Source: Catenaria anguillulae PL171 (Eukaryota; Blastocladiomycota; Blastocladiomycetes; Blastocladiales; Catenariaceae). Taken from it: DNA of 64,000 nt. The notes under the pieces are model-generated. The model was given only the letters and a program-made list of their open reading frames with translations. It was not told where the DNA came from and ran no database searches. The DNA is taken from contig MCFL01000020.1 in the NCBI GenBank assembly GCA_002102555.1, positions 124,001 to 188,000 on the forward strand. Reading direction: 5' to 3'. How positions within the stretch are numbered: the stretch's first letter is position 1; each line of letters begins with the position of its first letter. Positions 1-9,700 of this stretch are shown in pieces. The position numbers were made by a program, and so were the translations under genes.

Positions 1-257
1 GGATACCATTGCTGCATGTTGGGAAGCTTGGCGGACAGCGGTAGTGACAAGTAAGATCAGGCAAGTATATGAGATCTGGGCTTGGTGATAAACAAGGTCA
101 TCTTGGCCACGTTGCCGATCAATATAAAGCAGTTGGGATCTGCAGGTGGGCTGCCGATTCACACTTGGCGCCACAAACCTCAGTTCCATCCAACCAAGGG
201 TTGGTGCCGTGCAGGTTGCGTAAACCCTCCGAAGCGATTCGTCATCAAATTTTCAAA

Positions 258-1255
258 ATGGTCAGTCAGTTACACTATGCACGCTACATCCATGTACCTC
301 TGAACGGCTGTCATGAACAATCCCGACACCCTGCACCTCGACCTCGAACCGCTGCCCAATGGACATACCACTTCTGGATCCGATTGTGCCAACAATTTGC
401 ATGGTTGACCTCTGCTTCCCTGTCGGTTCAACTACAGCGCCGTACCAGCCGCCTCAACACCGTATCACCGCCGTTCAGTTGACAGGACGACTTTGACCCA
501 AAGCCCTCGCACATTCCATCCGTTCATGACAGCCGTTCAGAAAGTTGCAGCTGCACCATTCACCGTCCATCACGAAAACTCACCGCTGACCTTTGCTTCG
601 TCCGTCCGGACACACCCCGTCACTTAATTTTTCACTTTTCAGACCGCTGAAAAGAAGTCGACCAACGTCATGCGCGAGCTCAAGCTCGAGAAGCTTGTTC
701 TCAACATTTGCGTGGGTGAGTCTGGTGATAAGCTCACTCGTGCCGCCAAGGTGCTCGAGCAGCTCACTGGCCAGACCCCCGTGTACTCCAAGGCCAAGTA
801 CACTGTGCGTTCGTTCGGTATCCGTCGTAACGAAAAGATTGCCGTCCACGTGACTGTGCGCGGTGCCAAGGCCGAGGAGATTCTCGAGCGTGGTCTCAAG
901 GTCAAGGAGTACGAACTCCGCGCCGCCAACTTCTCGCAAACCGGTCACTTTGGTTTCGGTATCACCGAACACATTGATCTCGACATCAAGTACGACCCCA
1001 CCATTGGTATTTACGGTATGGACTTCTACTGCGTCATGGGCCGCGCCGGTTTCCGTGTGTCGCGTCGTCGTCGCGCCGTCGCCAAGGTTGGTGCTCCCCA
1101 CCGCATCACCAAGGACGAGACCATTGAGTGGTTCAAGAAGAAGGTGCGATCTCTTGTTCTGGGTGGCAAGTTCTTTTCTTGCATGGATGGAATACTAACT
1201 GAAACGGCGGTTCTTTTCATCCGTTCAGTACGATGGTGTCATCCTCAACAAGTAA
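258..1255 (+). CDS. RPL11: 60S ribosomal protein L11 (uL5)
   Basis: Large-subunit ribosomal protein uL5, which binds 5S rRNA in the central protuberance of the cytosolic ribosome. The residues from MREL to the C-terminus are almost invariant family sequence ([19 protein letters not shown], then [13 protein letters not shown], then [13 protein letters not shown]). I read three exons: an ATG-only exon at 258-260, 643-1143, and 1229-1255 with stop TAA. Exon 2 begins ACC GCT GAA AAG directly after a TTTTCAG acceptor. Joined to ATG it gives the expected N-terminus [14 protein letters not shown]. The last intron (1144-1228) starts GTGCGA and ends TTCAG. The position of exon 1 is inferred: ATG followed by GTCAGT at 258 is the best of several upstream candidates, and 401 is a weaker one. 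The internal ATG at 670 would drop nine conserved-type residues. Product is certain; start is moderate. Confidence 0.9.
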
Positions 1256-2092
1256 GTTGTGCTGCTTCCCACCTTGTTGACGTGTGTCCTTGTGCATTTC
1301 GGCCGGATGTGGTGAGACTGGATTCGCGTTCACTCGTCTTTGTCTTGGTCAAAATACATTTGTTGGCCCTCGGTTTTTTTCCTGCCCTCCCTGGTTCTTT
1401 CGGACCTCGCGTTTTCCTGGATTGGCTCACCTTTTCGAGAGAATCAGTATGAGAGAGAGTTGGTCGTGACAACCGTTGAGACCCTTGTCTGGACCACATT
1501 GTTTTGGAGCTTGATGGCAAGCTCAAGGACAAGGACTGGGAAAAGATCAATGTGACGAATATTCTGGCTTGGCAGCTTAGGTGAGCTGCATTTCTCGATA
1601 CTTGGTTAACGAATCGACTTACGGGACGGCATGATTGAAAAGTGGACTCTTGGGTGCTGTCAAGCGCCTTGGAAAGCAGAGGAGCTAATGTTTACTTGCC
1701 CGTTTGGGGATTCTGGTGGACAAAATGGAGCGCCCCAAGTGCAAGCACAAGACTGGTGAAGAGCCTGACTCATCTCATGCCCGCGCGAGCATTTACGATC
1801 GTAAGCGCCAATGCATGCTGGGGCACGCCTGCAGTCAGCAAGACGATTTGCTGGCGGTAGGCATCGCGATCGCACAAAGCAGGTAAATGTGACGCTCCGA
1901 ACCCTCGACGCCTGACGACCTCCTCGGCCCGACAATCCAGGCGGTCGGGTCCGACTGGAGCTAAGAGAGCGGCCTCATAAATGCCTGCCCCCTGTCCCTC
2001 CTCTGCAACATACCGTCCACACGCCAATCAAGTCTCAACCTTACTCACCAGCCCATTGATCTCCTTATCGTCGTCCACGTCCACGGCCAGCC
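1256..2092. other. Intergenic; no supported gene
   Basis: No full-length gene is recognisable here. A short coding-like stretch around 1495-1590 on the plus strand (reading ..LELDGKLKDKDWEKIN..) and another around 1704-1886 end in stops, with no family I can name. They may be remnants or chance. The last about 100 bases are the likely leader of the desaturase. Confidence 0.4.
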
Positions 2093-3417
2093 ATGAAGCC
2101 CCACCATGCATCGCCCGCGCCCGACCTCGAAGGCCCACAATGGCACCGCCTCGACCGCATCCAATGGGACCAGCTCATCCCACTGACCACCGAACCCTTC
2201 CTGGCAGCGTACGCCGCGTCCAAGGTGCCCCTGACCACACCCACGCTCGTGTTTGCCATCATATACTACGTGATCACCGCAACGGGCGTAACGGCAGGCT
2301 ACCACCGGCTGTGGTCGCACAAGAGCTTTGACGCCGCGTGGCCGCTCAAGCTGTGGTTTGCGCTTGCCGGCGCAGGCAGTGTCCAAGGATCCATCAAGTG
2401 GTGGTCGCGCAGGCACCGCGCACATCACCGGTACACGGACACGGACGCTGACCCGTACAGCGCGCACCGTGGCCTGCTATGGTCGCACATCCTCTGGTTG
2501 TTCTTCAAGCCGGGCCCTGCGACGCGCCGCGCGCAGGCCAAAGTCGATATGCGTGACTTGAATGCAGATTGGATTGTCACGTTCCAGCATCGGTTCTTCA
2601 TTCCAATTGCCCTCACCATGAGTTTTGCGGTACCGGCAGCAGTTGCGCATTTCGGGTGGAACGACGCCTTGGGAGGGCTCGTGTGGGCTGGACTCGTTCG
2701 CATGGTGTTGCTTCACCATGCCACGTTTTGCGTGAATTCGTTGGCACATTATTTGGGTGAAGCAACGTACGACGACCGCAGGTCGCCAAAGGATCATTTG
2801 GTGACGGCGCTGATTACCATGGGTGAAGGTATGTACCTATGCGATTTTGTTTGTTTGAGGCAGCAACCACTTCATGTCTCGCTCACCCACGTTCCTGGCG
2901 TTGCATAGGTCAACACAGTTTCCACCACTCATTTCCCAACGACTACCGCAACGCCTACCAATGGTGCGAGTGGGACCCAACAAAGTGGCTCATCTGGGCC
3001 TGCTCGCTCGTCGGCCTGACCTGGAACCTCAAGCGCTTTCCTGACAACGAGATTCGCAAGGGCAAGCTCATGATGCAAGAAAAGAAACTGCAAGCGCTGC
3101 GCCACGAGCTCGACTGGGGCGTCGCGACCGACTCTCTGCCGAGCTGGTCGACCGCGCGGTTTGTCGAAGAGTTGCGATTGAACCCGAGCATGATTGTGAT
3201 TGAAGGGGTGGCGCATGATGTGTCGCTCTTCATTCACGACCACCCAGGTGGAGTCGGGATCGTCAAGCCGTTTTTGGGCAAGGATGCGACCGAGGCGTTC
3301 AATGGTCGGGTGTATGATCATTCGACGGCGGCAAGGAATCTCATGGCGCATTTGCGGGTTGCAAAGGTAGTAGGCAGCGTTGAAACGCCTGCCAAGGTGG
3401 ACGAGTTGGAGGAGTGA
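2093..3417 (+). CDS. OLE1: Delta-9 acyl-CoA desaturase with C-terminal cytochrome b5 domain
   Basis: Membrane di-iron enzyme of the ER that introduces the first double bond into saturated acyl-CoA (stearoyl/palmitoyl-CoA) using O2 and electrons from cytochrome b5. Two exons, 2093-2828 and 2909-3417, flank an 80-nt intron (GTATGT..CATAG) and give 414 residues. All three histidine boxes are visible: HRLWSH near residue 71, HRAHH near 108 and HSFHH at about 248-252; the third spans the splice junction in the correct phase. The C-terminal part carries a cytochrome b5 heme site (HPGG, His about 357, with a second His about 383). The protein is shorter than yeast Ole1 at its N-terminus. The ATG at 2093 follows a pyrimidine-rich leader and is in frame with the whole domain. 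The gene symbol is by orthology to the yeast type. Confidence 0.93.
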
Positions 3418-3769
3418 ACTCGATTGTTTGTATACGCAAGCATTTGATTTTGAATAACTTTCTGCACCCCTCGGCTAGTATGCGCATTCACTATGTCTGA
3501 GATGCAGCAGCAAATACATGCATAACGTTGCCCCATATGCCCTGCCGTTTATGTATTACTACCATAACGTGCGTTGAGACGCGTCCGCACCCTGTCGCTT
3601 CACTCACTTTCACCAATTGATCTGACAGACGAACCAACCAACCAACCAACCCCGAATGAGCAAGCCTGACCATCATCTTTGTTCGTTCATGCATGATTTA
3701 TGGCGAATGCCTGCATTCCTCACCCTCCCTCACTCATAGACAACATGTACATTCCAGCTTCGGCTCGAC

Positions 3770-3777
3770 TATAAATT
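3770..3777 (+). promoter_or_regulatory. TATA box of HPD-repeat gene copy 1
   Basis: TATAAATT lies 147 nt upstream of the ATG at 3917 in a pyrimidine-rich promoter. The same box occurs in the same place in the inverted copy (13260-13267). Confidence 0.6.
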
Positions 3778-3916
3778 CTGGCCCCATCCCCAGCTCACTC
3801 TCCCAACATTTCGTCCCTCATCACAAGCAATCCACGTCTGCCTTGTTCCCGAGATACCTCTCAACCAACCAACCAATTCAACCCAGTCCAACCCAACCAA
3901 GCTCATTTCTCTTACC

Positions 3917-4828
3917 ATGGGTCGCACTCAAGCCGTCTCCCAATCTGCTCGCCCTCACGTCCACGCGACGCCAACCCCGTCCACGTCCAAGGGTGTCGCC
4001 AACACCAAGCTCCAGCAGCATCTGCAACAACAACGTCCCACGTCGTCGCCCAAATCGTACCCGAATGCTCAGGTCTATCGTCCAACCCCGGTTGCCGAGC
4101 ATCCCGACGATGCCTTCATGACGGGCGCCTGGATGTTTGACCAGTCTCGCGTGCCTCAATGGATGCAATCCCAGCTTCCCACCACGACCAACTCTTCCAA
4201 CTTGAAGTCATCGGCTGCGAATAAGAAGCGCTCGAATGCAACGACGACCGCTGTTTCGCCGCCCAAACAAATGCAGCAACCCGTCAAGCAGATGCAGTCG
4301 TCCAAGCCCATGAACCAAACCAAGGCCAACACGACCACCAAGCACACAAGCTTGCACAAGGTGATTCGCCCAACCCCCGTTTACGAACACCCCGACACGG
4401 CCTTCTTCTCTGGCGCCTGGTTGTTTGACACTGCCCGTACACCCCTTTGGATGCAACGCGAAGTGCCCGCAGTCGCAAGCGCGCTTGTTGTGCGCTCGCG
4501 CCGCTTGGCAAAAGCCCTGCCGTTTGCGCGGAACCAACGCTCAGCCAAGGTTTACAATGTTGCCGTTCCCATGCGCAAGGCCTTTGGTGCCACCCCGTAC
4601 GCCGTGATTCCCGCTGGCAGCGTGCGTGCGCGCAACGCCCATCCAGACGATGCATTCTACTCTGGCGCGTGGATGTTTGATGCAAAGTGTGCGCCGAGCT
4701 GGTTGGCGCAAGAACTCAAGGGTACTAAGGGTCAGCAGCAACAGCACGTGCATGTGCAGAAGCAAAAGACGAGTCACATGCAGTATGCTGGTGTCAAGTT
4801 GACGAGCGGTCGCAAGCTTGGCGTGTGA
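3917..4828 (+). CDS. HPD-GAW three-repeat protein, copy 1 (unknown function)
   Basis: A 303-residue basic protein of unknown function with no intron. It holds three copies of a roughly 35-residue unit with the core HPD(D/T)AF..GAW(M/L)FD followed by P.W(M/L)..E/QL. The copies lie at about residues 55-88, 154-188 and 240-275, and linkers rich in Gln, Lys, Ser and Thr separate them. No signal peptide or membrane segment is seen. The conserved aromatic/acidic core suggests a small fold or a short binding motif presented three times; I do not know this repeat from a named family. A second copy lies inverted at 12196-13122. The two proteins are nearly identical except for the linker before repeat 3. 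A TATA box sits 147 nt upstream. The coding call is firm because repeats, reading frame and promoter are all preserved in both copies. Confidence 0.8.
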   Translation: MGRTQAVSQSARPHVHATPTPSTSKGVANTKLQQHLQQQRPTSSPKSYPNAQVYRPTPVAEHPDDAFMTGAWMFDQSRVPQWMQSQLPTTTNSSNLKSSAANKKRSNATTTAVSPPKQMQQPVKQMQSSKPMNQTKANTTTKHTSLHKVIRPTPVYEHPDTAFFSGAWLFDTARTPLWMQREVPAVASALVVRSRRLAKALPFARNQRSAKVYNVAVPMRKAFGATPYAVIPAGSVRARNAHPDDAFYSGAWMFDAKCAPSWLAQELKGTKGQQQQHVHVQKQKTSHMQYAGVKLTSGRKLGV

Positions 4829-4931
4829 GTTGGTTGTTATTCCTCTGATTCCCATTTGCTGTGTTGGTCGTTCTTTGTGTGAGATACCCCCCACGACCAT
4901 GTTCTGTTTGTCAAGCCAATGAATCAAACCG

Positions 4932-4952
4932 TTTTTTTTTTTTTTTTTTTTT
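4932..4952. repeat. Poly-T tract (21 T)
   Basis: A run of 21 T starts two bases after the end of the left inverted-repeat arm. The right arm lacks it. Confidence 0.9.
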
Positions 4953-5182
4953 CGATCGAAACTAGTTTTGCTGTTGTTGTTATCGCGCTTGGCCATGCCA
5001 ACTGGCATGGAAGACTCATGCGGGCACGCTATGTTGGGAGGCACCGTGTCGCCTGCTGAAAGCGAGTTTCGAGTGATGAGCGTATTGATCTTCGCATTAT
5101 CTACGCCCACAAGAAGGATCTTAATGGTCTGTAGTCCCAAAGCAGCAATCTTGAACGGGCGAGTAACCAAGAACATGGACGA

Positions 5183-6475
5183 CTACACCTTCATGCGCCT
5201 TTCCTTTTGCCACTTTTCCAGCCACCCAACCGTCCACCCGTCCTTGTCCACCCCATACGCATTGACAGCTGCCGCTGACGTTGTCGTTCCACCACCTTCC
5301 ACTTGTACCGCAGATGCCGATGCAGCCGAGGCGTTTGACACGCTATTTACACACTTGTACAGCTCGGCCAAGGCCCGGACCATGTCCTGTTCCGTGTCAC
5401 GATCCACACGCCGGTCTGCACTTGCAGATTCGACAACATAGGCGTGCACGTCTGATTCGCGAATCGGGTCGTATGGCAGACGACGGGCATCGGCGCATGG
5501 GGTCCGTGAATGCAGACGATGGAGGTCGTGCAGGTAATCGACGAAATGGCCAGGAGTTAATGTCGCTGGCGGTTTGGTGGCGGACACGCGATACTGGCCG
5601 CGGGTCGAGTCGGCCGCAGGCCTTGATCGGGCATGTGCGTGTGAGCGTGCAGGCGAGGCCGAGCGCGAGCGCGAGCGGGATCGAGACCTGCTAGACCGCC
5701 GCCAAGTGCGTCGAGTGCGCGACCTCGATCGGTGGCGGCGAGGCGACATCGATGCGCGTGACGACCGCGAGTGGCGGTGCCCAGGTGAGGAGGGCGTGCG
5801 GCGCGGACGACTGCGGCTCCGCGAGCGTGAGCGGGACCGATGGCTGTGTCGACGAGTACGGCTGCGGCTGCGGCTGCGGCTCTTGCTGCGACTACGACCC
5901 CTACTCTTGCGTTCGTTTGAAGAACGAGAGGCGGACTTGTGCGAGTATCTGCGTGACCGCGACCATGACCTCGAGCGAGAGCGCGAGCGCGAACGGGAAT
6001 CTCGGCGTGAACGTCGATCCTGTTGAGCAGCGCTTGGACGGTCTTGGTCACGCTCGCTGGGATGACCTTGGTGTTGATGCTGCTGCTGCTGCTGCCGAGG
6101 ATCAAGCTGAGTGGGCGTCATCGCGAGGAGCCCTAGCGGCGGTGGCGGAGGAGGAATAGGAGGATATCCATGGCCTGGTGCAGAGCCTGAGACGGTGGTC
6201 GTGTGCATCGAAGCACCATAGCCGAGTGGCGGCGGTTGCAAGTGAGGAGGAAACGGTTGCTGATGCGGCGGCTGCGGGTACATGCCATGTGCCGGGTGCT
6301 GCTGCGGGTACTGAGGGTACTGCGAATACTGTTGTGGCAGCTGCTGATACAATTGAGCTTGGGGGTGTTGCGGGTACTGCTGAAACTGCTGATGGTGTTG
6401 CTGGCTGAGGGCTGCCGCCACGGCAAGCTGGGCCAAGAATGCTTGCTGCTGCTGCTGCTGATCATGGCCCGACAT
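5183..6475 (-). CDS. Arg/Ser-rich (SR-type) nuclear protein
   Basis: A protein of about 430 residues. The N-terminus has a polyglutamine run and a long Gln/Pro/Tyr/His-rich stretch with repeated QYPQ-type units. The middle holds a dense RS domain (alternating Arg-Ser and Ser-Arg-Ser-Arg) of about 150 residues. The C-terminus, about 120 residues, is unique and ends in a Trp-containing helix-like segment (GWLEKWQKERR). No RRM is visible, so it is not a classical SR splicing factor. RS domains usually place a protein in nuclear speckles or the spliceosome, and its divergent neighbour is a U4/U6 snRNP factor. I chose the ATG at 6475 (MSGHDQ) because the 300 bases upstream are AT-rich and shared with the neighbour's promoter; the frame stays open to an ATG at 6730, which is the alternative start. 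Confidence 0.7.
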   Translation of the reverse strand: MSGHDQQQQQQAFLAQLAVAAALSQQHHQQFQQYPQHPQAQLYQQLPQQYSQYPQYPQQHPAHGMYPQPPHQQPFPPHLQPPPLGYGASMHTTTVSGSAPGHGYPPIPPPPPPLGLLAMTPTQLDPRQQQQQHQHQGHPSERDQDRPSAAQQDRRSRRDSRSRSRSRSRSWSRSRRYSHKSASRSSNERKSRGRSRSKSRSRSRSRTRRHSHRSRSRSRSRSRPRRTPSSPGHRHSRSSRASMSPRRHRSRSRTRRTWRRSSRSRSRSRSRSASPARSHAHARSRPAADSTRGQYRVSATKPPATLTPGHFVDYLHDLHRLHSRTPCADARRLPYDPIRESDVHAYVVESASADRRVDRDTEQDMVRALAELYKCVNSVSNASAASASAVQVEGGGTTTSAAAVNAYGVDKDGWTVGWLEKWQKERRMKV

Positions 6476-6785
6476 GGCGGAACCGTCACTGAAGGGAGAT
6501 GACTCGTAATGATTGAGGACGGTGGACAATGGCCTGCCAGTGGTTGTGGAGAACAGATTGCTGAGAGTTGCACATGCAGTCGGCGTGCATAACTGCATAT
6601 CCTGGCATGGCGCAGCATTGGCATTAACATTGAGTGATGACGTTAGGTGTAGGTACATAAGTGTTAAATTTTCGACTTTTCGCCTTTTCGCCGATAAATA
6701 CTTAAATAAATCTTTTCCCGATTTTTTCATGACGGGTGAATCAATGAATGATTATTTACTTTAAGCATTCAGCAGAGCAAGCACC
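6476..6785. promoter_or_regulatory. Shared divergent promoter region
   Basis: About 310 bp separate the SR-rich gene (minus) from the SART3-like gene (plus). The part at 6650-6770 is AT-rich (TAAATACTTAAATAAATC) in contrast to both coding flanks, as expected of a bidirectional promoter. No canonical TATA box can be assigned with confidence. Confidence 0.45.
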
Positions 6786-9700
6786 ATGAGCAATCACCAC
6801 CACCGCGACCCGCTGCCTTATCCGCTGCGACAACAGTACAAGGCCAACCCGGCTGCCATCCCACTGCTGCCGGCCTCCACCTGGCAATCCTGGCTCGCAG
6901 ACGAGGTTCGCCAGGACACGGATCGGGCCATCCTGGCATCCCTCTTTGCCGTTGCCCTCGACCAGGCACCCACGTTTGACATTCACCTGGCCCATGCAAC
7001 GCATCTGCTCCGATCCGTCACCGAGTACCTCGAGGTGCGCGCCGAGGACCCGGAGGCGGCAGATCTGGAGCTCAGGCCCGTCCCAGAATGGCCCCAGGGA
7101 TGCATTGATGCTGTGGCGGCAAGCGTGTCGATGCACGGCGGGCATTTCACGCGCGGCAACAAGTTGTGGGAGGTCTTGGTGCAGCTGCACGAGTTGGCGT
7201 TGTCGGATCAGGAGAGTGTGCGGGATGTGTATTTGCAGTGGCTGTCGGTTCCCTCAAGTGGTGTGTACCAATTTTTCTCTTGGTTTGTGTCAGCTCCTAT
7301 TGATTCTCACCGACACGACTATCTCGCAGCACTCGATTCCGTCTTGCACCAGTACCAACGCTTTGAAGCATCGACCCTTTCCTCAAATACCATGTCTTCT
7401 GCCCCACCATTCGACCAAGACAATGACGAGCCCGCTGCACCAACCGCGGCCGAAATCTACGAATCGCGCATTGCCTCGGCCACCGACCTCTTTCGCACCT
7501 CGCAATCGCTCGCGTACCAATACGCCACCGAATACGAGCCAGCATTCACTGAATCGCCACCAAACCTCCCGCTCTTGCAATCCTATCTACACACTCTGGC
7601 AGCCACGCTGCCCTCGACCTTGGCCGTCCAGGGCTTTCTCGAGCGCATTGTTGCTGACATTGCTGGCGATCCATTGGCCGCGGGCGCCTGGGTCATGTAC
7701 GTGACATGGGCCAAGGCCAATCTGACGCACGAACAAGCCATGCGAATCACGGCCCGTGCGCTGCTAACGTGCCCTGCATCCAGTGCCCTGTGGGTGCACC
7801 AAGTTCGGCTGACGCGGTCATTGAACGAGCTGGTCGAAAGCGTGTTGGGCGCAACCGACGCAGGCGTACCGGACATGGAACCCATTGTGGCCGAAGCCGC
7901 AGGGTGGGCCGTGCGCGTGGGTGCGTCGGCCACAGATGCACTTGAGCTCATTGACTCGTACACTTCAACTGCTGAGGAATCCAACGAGGTCCCGAGGCAA
8001 TTTGTGCTTGAGCCCATTCGTGTTCGGCTCGCGTTGCAAGCGGGCAACAAAGTCGAGATCGAGAATGCCATTGGCCACATGCGCGAGGCGCCGTGCACAC
8101 TTGCCCGGCCATGGATTCGTGTACTGCGCATGTTGACCGAGGCAAAGTACCCAGGTGTTGACGAGCTGTGGCAGGTGGCAGCGGATCGTGTGGTTGACGA
8201 CCCGCGCAGTTTGGCGCTCGAGCGCGTGGAATGGGCCGAAGTGTATGCGGCCAGTGCAAAGGAGGTCGAGGAGGCCAAGTCGAGGCTGGATGCGATTGAC
8301 GCTTGGTACGCTGCTGCAGCAGTGGCAGCGTCTGCTCCTGTTGCTGTTGCCGCCACGAACGGCGACCAAGACGTCAACACAGTTCCGGATGCCGACCACA
8401 TGCAAATCGACGCGGACCAACCCAAACGAGCCAAACGGTCAAGACCCGAAGCGGGCACCCGCGCCGACGACCGCCACGTAGCCCGCGCCCACGACAAGAA
8501 GAAGCCCAAACTGGATCCCGAGCTCGAAGCCAAGCAAGCCGCCAACGACTTGGCCAAGCGCAATCGCACCATTGTCATCAAGCACGTGCTGCCCACGTAC
8601 GAGCCGACGCTGCGTGCGGTGCTCGAGCCCATTGGTGGGCCGATTCTCGCGCTGCGATTTCTCCCGACAACGACCGACGGCGACAAGACTCAGGCGTTTG
8701 CCGAGTTTGCGTCGCACGAGGGCTTGCTCGAGGTGTTTCGGTACAAGCGGCAGTTGAAGCTGCCTGGTGGTGGTGGCGGCGGCGGCGCAAGTGCGGGTGG
8801 TGGGCGGGATGACGGCAAGCCGCTGGTGTTTGAGATGGCAAAGGGGGCAACGGTGGATCCAGACGCAGAGTTGGCGGCCATGGCCGAGGCAAAGCGTGCA
8901 GAGATTGCAAAGGAGAAGGAGAGGTTGCATGCCGAGCAAAAGGGGCTGGATGCATCCGGCGCAAACTTGTATGTGGCAAACTTGGGCAAGGCGGTCGGGG
9001 CCGAGGAGCTTGAAAGGGTGTTCAATGCAACGGTTGCCGAATCACTGGGTGCCCAAGCGATGTCAAGCGAGGACGGGGATGCGATGGGCGGCAGCACATC
9101 AACGTCAGCTGGGGTCAAGGAGGTCAAGATCATGGTGACCAAGTTTGGCGAGTCCAAAGGGTTCGGCTACGTGCTCATGTCGTCGCCCGATGCCGCCCGT
9201 GCCGTGATTGACCGCTGGGACGGCCAAAAGCTCCCCGGGCACGAGTCGGAGGGCCGGCCGTTGAAGGTTGCCGTCTCGGACCCCAACAAGAGCAAAAACA
9301 AGCAGGCCGATGCCGCCTCTTCCGTCAAGTCCGATGGCGCCGGGGTGGTGCGTGGCTCGCGCGTCCGCGACTATGATCCGTGCACCGTCATGATCCGTAA
9401 CCTCAACTTTGCCACGACCGAGCCAACAATTCGCACATTGCTCTCTGCCCATGGTGAATTGACAAGCCTTCGAATCCCACGAGATCCAAAAGGCCGCCCT
9501 CGCGGGATGGCATTTGCCACGTTTTCGACGCCCGAGCAGGCGCAGGCCGCAGTACACGCGCTCGACGGATTGACGTGCGACGAGCGGCAGCTGGCGGCAT
9601 CGATTCCCGAGCCAACCACGGCTGCGAGCGATTCGCAGCATGCCAAGCAGTTGCTCGCGGATCAGCGCGCCAAGCGCGACCGGGCGGTCGAGGCCGAGGT

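Larger units (their letters stand above)
3579..4930 (+). repeat. Left arm of 1.35 kb inverted repeat
   Basis: The sequence from about 3579 to 4930 matches the reverse complement of about 12100-13458, including promoter, whole gene and 3' flank. The arms begin at a shared GCGTCCGCACCCTGTCGCTT-type block and end near a TTTGTCAA..CAATGAA block. Identity is very high in the flanks and in the first two thirds of the gene, and drops in an approximately 110-bp stretch near 4465-4580. Edges were judged by eye. Confidence 0.9.

Noticed and set aside
69-482. Open frame of 137 codons at the left edge
   Set aside because: No family signature; overlaps the proposed first intron and leader of the uL5 gene.
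4932-4952. Poly-T run beside the HPD-repeat gene as a sign of retroposition
   Set aside because: The duplicated unit includes promoter and both flanks, and the tract would be a poly-A on the wrong strand for this gene, so a retrocopy does not fit.
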